From positions 17,988,001 to 18,052,000 of the forward strand of contig CM069607.1 of the NCBI GenBank assembly GCA_035771175.1: a DNA stretch of 64,000 bases, given 5' to 3'. This document shows, in pieces, positions 57,880-64,000 of this stretch (positions are counted from its first letter, which is position 1; every line of letters begins with the position of its first letter). The notes under the pieces are model-generated. The model saw only the letters and a program-made list of their open reading frames with translations. It ran no database searches and was not told the origin of the DNA. This stretch comes from Paratinospora sagittata (lineage: Eukaryota > Streptophyta > Magnoliopsida > Ranunculales > Menispermaceae). The position numbers and the translations under genes are program-made.

Positions 57880-58468
57880 AATATATAATGTAGCAAATGA
57901 AGTGGTGGAGGATTATAGAAGAGCTGTTAGAGAAGGCTAATTCAAGATTGATTTTGAGAAGGCGTATGATAGGGTAAAATGAAATTTCCTTAATTTTGTT
58001 CTAAAAGAAAGGGCTTTGGTGCTTGATGGAGAAAATGAATCAATGTTTGTCTGAATTCGATGTGTTACTCTATTTTTATCAATGGTAGACTGAGAGGGAT
58101 GAGTAGAGGGGGTCGGGGTTTGTGACAAGGTGATCCACTATCTCCTTTTCTCTTTACTCTTGTAGCAGATGTTTCTGGAAGAATATTGGATAGGGCTCAG
58201 AAGCCAATGTCACCAAAGGTTTTACTGTAGGCCGATATGATAAAAATTTTCCACCTTCAATTTGCAGACGATCCAATACTCTTTGTGGAGAAGGATGAAG
58301 TTAGTCCGTCAAACACGCTCATGCTCATTAGATGTTATTGTTGGATATCGAGCATGGCCTCATTAGATGTTATTGTTGGATATCAAGCATGGCTATCTAT
58401 ATGGCTAAGTGTTAGCTTGTTGGAACTAATGTGGATGGGAATTGGGTGAAGGATATGGCAAGGAGAAT
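57880..58468 (+). mobile_element. L1-type LINE reverse-transcriptase part, plus strand (split copy, left half)
   Basis: The plus strand reads I-D-F-E-K-A-Y-D-R-V (57950), I-N-G-R-L-R-G, Q-G-D-P-L-S-P-F-L-F (58130-58160) and L-Q-F-A-D-D (58257-58274), so the catalytic F-A-D-D is kept, but stops and frameshifts break the frame. The copy is interrupted by a hAT element at 58469 and resumes at 62081. Confidence 0.75.
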
Positions 58469-58906
58469 CAAGGATCGAAAATTGGATTTCGACTTGACTT
58501 CGGTCACTTGAAAATTGGAATTAATTCGGAGAAGTGTAATTCGGCATGGACAATTTTTGTAAAAAATTGCAAAATTAGAGAAGTTTTGAAATTTTTTGCA
58601 TATATGCTTAAATATCTAAATTTATTCTAGTATAAGCTAAAAACTAATATAAATAAATACTTTTAATACATAAAAATACCAATAAGTGACCTAACAAAAT
58701 CAATTTTGTAAAGTGACTTGATGAATTTGAAATGGTGGCTTTTGGTCTTAATTCCTTTTCTTTGTTTTGATATTCAATTTTGTGGTGACTTGCTTCTCGA
58801 CCATATACTGTGCTAGTTTGAAATTCATCATGCTTAATTTATTAGTTTATTAGTTAAATGTATTGTTTTTTAATCTTGTTTTATAAGAGTTAACTAAAAG
58901 AAGATG

Positions 58907-61059
58907 GCTTTGTTGGGGATAAGGCTCCAGGCCTTGACGGTTTTACTATGGGTGGTCCTTAAATTAGACTTTGCTAAAGCATATGATTCAGTGGATTGGG
59001 GATTCATGATGTTTGTGATGAGGAAGAAAGGATTCGACAACAGATGGTTAGATAGGTTAAAAGGATGTATTTCCTCAGTTACTTACTCAGTGGTCATCAA
59101 CGGTAGGCCAAGGGGAAAATTTAATGCTGAGAGAGGGCTGAGACAAGGGGACCCATTATTTCCCTTCTTGTTCACTATTCTTGCGGATGGCCTAAGTAGA
59201 TTGATGCTTCGTGGTAGGCAATTCTCTATGGTGTATGGTTTCGAAGTTGGCAAGGAGAAGATTGAGATCTCTCATCTACAGGACGCGGATGGCACTCTAT
59301 TTCTTTTGAGAGGGGAGGAGGAAAATGTGCTCAATGCTATCGAGATCTTACAGTGTTTCGGCTGGTTATCTGGATTAAGGGTTAATTTATCCAAAACTCT
59401 GATGGTGGGCATTAACATGATCCCGGAGACACTTACTCACCTAGCAAATAGGGTGGGATGTTCAGTGGGAACGTGGCCTATGAATTACTTAGGTCTCCCA
59501 CTTGGAGGTAGTCCACTTTCTAATGAATTTTGGGAACCAGTTATGGCTAAAATTTCTAAACGACTTGATGGATGGAAACAAGCTTTCCTATCCAAGGGTG
59601 GACGATTGGCTCTTGTTCGATCAGTTTTAATGGCTCTTCCCTCATATTATATGTCTATATTCAAGATTCCATCATCTGTGGCAAGCTGGATTGAAAGAAA
59701 GATTAAAAGGTTTCTTTGGGGATGCAAGAAAGATCGAGGTCCCTCCAATTTGATTAAGTGGGAGGTGGTACAGAGACCAATGGAGAAAGGGGGGTTGGGT
59801 ATTGGAAACATGTGACTTCGCAATGTGGTGCTATGTAGCAAATGGATTTGGAGGTTCATTAAAGATCCACATTCTTTGTGGGCTCAGGTGATTTCTAGCA
59901 AATATGGCAGGCTAGAGTTTGATGGGAGGCGTACTAGGTTGAAGGCCTCTTATAGATGCCCATGGAAGTTCATTTCGTCATTGGTGCTTCAGTTCTCTCA
60001 TCACTTGGCTTTCAGGGTTGGCAACGGATAGTTATTCAGGTTCTGGGAGGACAGGTGGTTGGATAATTCCACACTGGCTAATACCTTCCCACACCTTTAT
60101 AGATTATCTTCCCTTCATAATCATCCCATGGCCTCCTTCTTAGACCAATCTTCATTATCACAACCCCAAAACATATCATGGAACCTACACTTTCCTAGGG
60201 CCTTAATGGATAGAGAAATGGTAGAGATAGACTCCCTTCTTACCAAACTTCAACATGTTTCCTCCACATTAGAACCATATAGGATTACTTGGTCCCTTGA
60301 CCCATCTAAGGCTTACACTTGCAAATCCTTTTTCACTACTCTTACTGATGTACCACACATTCCACCATCTCCTTGTTTTACTCACATTTGGCAGGCACAT
60401 GTACCATCTAAGGTAAAGGTATTTGGATGGGCTTTGGCTCATGGGCGAATCAATACAGCGGAAATGATGCAACGTAGGCTCCCTTATATGTGCCTATCTC
60501 CTCACTGTTGTATGCTTTGCAAAAAAAGTGGGGAAAGTAGTGATCGTCTATTTTTTCATTGTGAAGTTGTGAGAAAGATTTGGGGGGAATGGCTTACATT
60601 CTCTGGCCATAGATTCATGGCTCCTAACCAGGTGGAAGATGCCTTGTCTTTACAGCGTTTGCTTCATTGTCAATGAAGGAAAGAGGGTTAGGAATGATTG
60701 CTTTTTATGCTTCTTTATGGTCAATATGGCTGGAATGCAATAATAGGGTGTTCCATGGTAAGGAAAAGTCTGAGTTGCAGCTTTGGGAAGATATTAAACT
60801 TAAAGCTAGTACATGGGTCTTTGCTTCTCCTTTGGGCAAGGGTTTCTCCATTTCCGATTGGTTGATGAATTTTAATAATTGTATGTATGTGGGTAGGGAT
60901 GTAGTTTCCTAAGTGGGTTTAGTCTTATTAGGCTGTTTATTTGTTTGGTGGGTTTCAAATGCCTTTATATTGTTATCACCATTGGTGATTAAATCATGTG
61001 CAGTTATTTTATCCCTATAATAAGTAAACCTTGTTTCTTCTCAAAAAAAAAAAATAAAA
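58907..61059 (+). mobile_element. L1-type LINE nested in the hAT element
   Basis: Flanked by a 12-bp duplication TAAAAGAAGATG (58895-58906, 61060-61071), with tail GTTTCTTCTCAAAAAAAA. The frame 58904-59815 (303 codons) encodes L-D-F-A-K-A-Y-D-S-V-D-W, R-G-L-R-Q-G-D-P, L-G-L-P-L-G-G and F-L-S-K-G-G-R-L-A-L; 59825-60031, 60059-60676 and 60667-60912 continue to W-K-F-I, W-Q-A-H-V-P-S-K-V-K, and S-I-W-L-E-C-N. Two lesions stand out: the start jumps from G-F-T-M directly to the palm (internal deletion) and F-A-D-D is changed to D-A-D-G. It is inactive but among the best preserved LINE copies here. Confidence 0.88.
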
Positions 61060-61266
61060 TAAAAGAAGATGACTTTGAAAACTCTTTGAATTTTTTTTAA
61101 AGTTTTTATCTTATTTCAACTTTATTTATTTGTTTATTTATTTTTTTGCTTCTTTTTTTCTCTTTTTGGTAAAACATATTCCATAAAGTACATAATTTGT
61201 TAGCTTGTTAAATTATTTTTTAAAATTTATATTGCTATGTTGGTTGACAAAGTTGAAAATAATACA

Positions 61267-61759
61267 CTTTTTTTTTTTTGACAAGAAACGGAGAATTTAT
61301 ATCAAGTATAAGCTATACAAGGTATACAAACAGACAATAGTCCGACATTACAAAAGAAGACTCTCCAAAATTGGAACCCACCCCCTCAACCAATCGCCTA
61401 AGGAAAAGCCTTTCGCGAACTTACTCGCACTAACCCATAAAGAGGCCAAGAAAAGAGAGTTTTCCCACACCAATTCACGCTCCTTAACTTGGTCCTCAAA
61501 TAACCTAGAATTCCTCTCCTTCTAGATGGACTAAACAACAACAAAAACAACAACGCACTTGTTGTCATGAAACTGTCTAGGTAGAACTGAGTCATCGGGA
61601 AAAGCCCATAAGGCATTGGGCGAAATTTCTCACTGCAGGACGGTGTCCCATTTTTTTTCAGATCCTTCTGGAGAAATCGCACTCCACAAAAATATGTTGA
61701 CTAGATTCACTACTAGCCTTACACAAACAACAATTAGGAGAAAAAGCCCAATTCTTCAA
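61267..61759 (-). mobile_element. LINE 3' copy nested in the hAT element, minus strand
   Basis: Starts with a T run and GACAAGAAAC, the shared LINE tail, and is flanked by a perfect 13-bp duplication TGAAAATAATACA (61254-61266, 61760-61772). The minus-strand frame 61398-61682 retains remnants of the extreme C-terminus. 5'-truncated to about 490 bp. Confidence 0.85.
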
Positions 61760-62080
61760 TGAAAATAATACATTATTATTGATATTTTTTTGTTTTTTAT
61801 TGATGAAATAACATTTTTTTTACTTCTTTGTTGAATTTCATCGAATTTTGTTGAATTTTATCTATTTTTTTGTCGAATTTTTGCATTTTTGAATTAAAAA
61901 ATAGAAATTTTATCAAAGTTTATTGAATTTCATCAAATTTCTCGAACTTTATCGAATTATTTCGGGGAATTTTTGCATTTTTTTATTTTACATCCACTTT
62001 GTACTTCGGTGGTAAAAAATAGGGAAAAAATTCTTGGAAGTTCGCCGAATTTCGGGGAATTTTTGAACCATGAGGAGAAT

Positions 62081-62832
62081 TGGTTGTGCTCCAGTTTGCC
62101 CATGAAGTACCTTGGTATGCCAATAAGTGTCAATCCCTTGAAAATGAGATTTTGGAATCTAGTTATCTCCAAAGTGTCTAAAAGACTGGATGGTTGGAAG
62201 AGAAGCTTTTTATCAAAAGGGGGAAGATACTCTGAATCTTTGATTAAATTTGTGTTAGATGCTCTCCCCACATATTTGGCAAAATGATGATGAATTTTCT
62301 TTGGAGAAGGGAGGATTCTGGGGGGAGGAACATATTGGTGGCATGGAATCTTGTTCAAACAAAAGATTGGATCAGGGTTGGGGGGGTTTGGTATTGGAAA
62401 TATTGTCGAACGTAAAAAGGCGTTGATTGGGAAATGGTTGTGGAGGTTTTACGATAAGCGGGATTCTCTTTGGGCTCGAGTTATAAGAAGCAGACATGGT
62501 TTGACACACAACGATAGGGAAGCTGGTTTAGCACCTAGATCCACTTATGGAAGCCCATGGAATTTTATCTTCTCATTACTACCATCTTTCTCTCATTCTA
62601 TTAGGTTTAAGGTGGGAAGGGGAAATTTGTTTTGTTTCTGGGAGTACCCTTGTTGTGGTGAAATATGTTTTGCATCCATTTACCCAAACTTCTATTGTCC
62701 GTCTTTAGCCCAAAACCATCCCATCTCACATTTCCTATTAGACTCACTGGGACTAACCACTCATGGAACCTTCACTTGGAGAGAAACCTTACTAAGCGTG
62801 AGGAGTCTAAGTCTGCCACTCTCCTCAATTCT
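62081..62832 (+). mobile_element. L1-type LINE, right half of the hAT-split copy
   Basis: Continues the L1 of 57880-58468: L-P-M-K-Y-L-G-M-P, R-L-D-G-W-K-R-S-F-L-S-K-G-G-R (about 62095-62230), then 62351-62857 with A-L-I-G-K-W-L-W-R-F and T-Y-G-S-P-W. It stops at about 62832, where a gypsy LTR begins, so the L1 was hit a second time. Confidence 0.75.
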
Positions 62833-63128
62833 TGATGCAGTACACGAACACAACTGAGCTGATTTTTATTTCCAGCTGATTTCTATTTCTATTTTTAGTT
62901 TCCTACTTTGACTAGGTTTCTGACTTTCTATTTTGTTATTTCCTATTCTTTCTCTAAGTTTTCATTCTTGTAATTAGTCTAGGATTCCTATTTCTATTTT
63001 CTTTCTATTTTTTAGAAGCAGGCATGTTATTTAAACACATTAGAGAGTTAATTCAAAGTAGTTTTTGCGTAATTACTAGCAAGCTGTGTTCATTATTGAG
63101 AAATCCCTCTCAACACTATTCCGTTGCA
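62833..63128 (+). repeat. Gypsy 5' LTR (borders approximate)
   Basis: The L1 reading ends and a non-coding block follows, beginning TGATGCAGTACACG and ending near CCGTTGCA, just before the primer-site motif TTGTATCAGAGC (63134-63145; consensus TGGTATCAGAGC). The second LTR would lie beyond the window, so the ends cannot be confirmed. Confidence 0.55.
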
Positions 63129-64000
63129 CCAATTTGTATCAGAGCAAGGACTTTACCTCGCTTTGAAGGCTGAAATTGGTTCACGTGGAAAACGAACTAC
63201 CGATGACAAACGGTGGATCAAAGAAAGCAATCCGCGATTTGAAAAAATCGATGAACGAATTGGGAAAATTGAGCAATGACTCAGTGGACTCGAAGATACC
63301 CTTCGAAACCTTCCGCAAATGGTGGTTGCGACGGTCTTCAAAGGAAGACAAGATCCTAGACCTACTCAATCGAACCTAAGGGGGGGGGGTTGGACGATGA
63401 CAATCAGCGAGACTTCCGACGACGTCCCGGTGGCTGATGATCGTTGAAGATACAGTCTGACTTAGCGTGAAGCAGACCTATGCGTGGAGGAGTTTCCCAT
63501 AGGTGCGGTCGCTCACCACTTCATCAACAAGTCCCATTTCGTGTTAACAAATGGGGCACCCGCAGGGTTTTTGGGCGCGCGACTATGGTTTTGTACCTGA
63601 TGGCGACTCATTCGAAGTTGAAGATAATTTCGATGTAGCCAACAATGCCTTCGGGCATGGCCGAAGTCAACAAGATTTCAAGATGAGGATGGATTTGGCC
63701 ACTTTCGATGGCCGATTACACATCGAGGACTTCCTCATTTGGATTCATGGTGCTGAGAATTTTTTCGATTATTTGGAGATTCCAGAAGATCGACAAGTTA
63801 AATTGGTGGCTTACAAGTTGAAAGTAGGATCCTCGGCTTGGTGGAACAATTACAGTTCAATCGACAACGACATGGGAAGCAACGTGTTCGAACATGGGCA
63901 AAGATGAAACGACTACTTCAACAATGTTTTCTTCGTCCCAACATGCACGATTTTTGCATCAACAATATCAGAATTGCAGACAGGAGAACTGTGGAGATTC
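63129..64000 (+). mobile_element. Ty3/gypsy element, 5' internal part with gag
   Basis: After the primer-site motif (63134-63145) the plus strand encodes a lysine-rich Gag N-terminus from about 63204 (M-T-N-G-G-S-K-K-A-I) with a frameshift, then at 63551-63907 the Gag core F-K-M-R-M-D-L-A-T-F-D-G, F-L-I-W-I-H, E-I-P-E-D-R-Q-V-K-L-V-A-Y-K-L and A-W-W. The stop near 63907 and the frame changes show a damaged gag. Protease, RT and integrase would follow to the right. Confidence 0.75.
63551..63907 (+). pseudogene. Gypsy Gag core fragment (retrotransposon gag domain)
   Basis: This 118-codon open piece contains the signature of the plant retrotransposon Gag domain: a T-F-D-G start, then W-I-H/W-x, E-x-P-E-D-R-Q-V-K and K-L-V-A-Y-K-L...A-W-W-N. 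Gag forms the virus-like particle that packages the element RNA. A frame break at about 63880-63907 ends it, with W-A-K-M-K-R-L-L-Q-Q-like sequence continuing in another frame, so the copy is not intact. Confidence 0.75.

Larger units (their letters stand above)
58469..62072. mobile_element. hAT element inserted in L1, perfect 8-bp target duplication
   Basis: The left end CAAGGATCGAAAATT and the opposite-strand right end CATGGTTCAAAAATT are imperfect terminal inverted repeats. AGGAGAAT is present on both sides (58461-58468 and 62073-62080), and the L1 reading resumes right after it. The element's own DNA (58469-58906, 61072-61253, 61773-62072) is AT-rich with TTCGG/GAATTTCGG subterminal words and no transposase, so it is non-autonomous; two L1 copies make up most of its length. 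Confidence 0.8.

Noticed and set aside
62351..62857. 168-codon frame as a host gene
   Set aside because: It contains G-K-W-L-W-R-F and S-P-W-like motifs of L1 ORF2 and continues the split L1.
55408..64000. Exportin-4 exon 10 in this window
   Set aside because: I looked for the continuation after T-G-S-I-F-P-S in all plus-strand open pieces and found only LINE, hAT and gypsy coding sequence.

Overview
This window is plant nuclear DNA, almost certainly from a eudicot. It is AT-rich and loaded with plant-type transposable elements. It carries one host protein gene with plant-style GT-AG introns and very strong similarity to the plant nuclear transport receptor exportin-4. There is no sign of bacterial or organellar coding.

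Layout. Positions 1-8254 hold a decayed endogenous pararetrovirus (Caulimoviridae-like) on the minus strand: protease, capsid, movement-protein and N-terminal regions, full of stops and frameshifts. A 2.9-kb solo LTR with a perfect 5-bp target duplication (TSD) interrupts it, and a 1507-bp segment of it is duplicated in tandem. Positions 8255-10565 hold its leader or an LTR-like non-coding block, with 60-bp subrepeats and an array of small AGGACGCT/AGCGTCCT hairpins. Positions 10566-16040 are intergenic, with a (TA)n tract, a promoter-like TCCCAC/TATA pair, a possible MITE end and a roughly 31-bp minisatellite.

From 16247 to the right edge the window is occupied by the 5' third of the exportin-4 gene on the plus strand. 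Nine exons (16247-16339, 16861-16948, 23413-23521, 35665-35763, 51761-51803, 54463-54534, 54654-54749, 54898-55143, 55224-55407) join without a frame break into 343 codons plus one base, spread over 39.2 kb. Introns 2, 3, 4 and 9 are 6.5, 12.1, 16.0 and more than 8.6 kb long. They consist largely of nested mobile elements: at least a dozen L1-type LINE pieces in both orientations, two or three RTE-type LINE pieces, two large hAT elements plus hAT-like MITEs, a Ty1/copia element with identical LTRs (35870-40620), a 286-bp Mutator-like MITE that is a perfect 120-bp inverted repeat (56849-57134), and the 5' part of a Ty3/gypsy element at the right edge.

The only active host function visible is nuclear export/import by exportin-4. 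Everything else is mobile or viral DNA, most of it dead. The copia element and the inverted-repeat MITE look recent. Exact target duplications allow several insertions to be ordered, for example L1, then hAT, then two further L1 insertions at 57880-62857.
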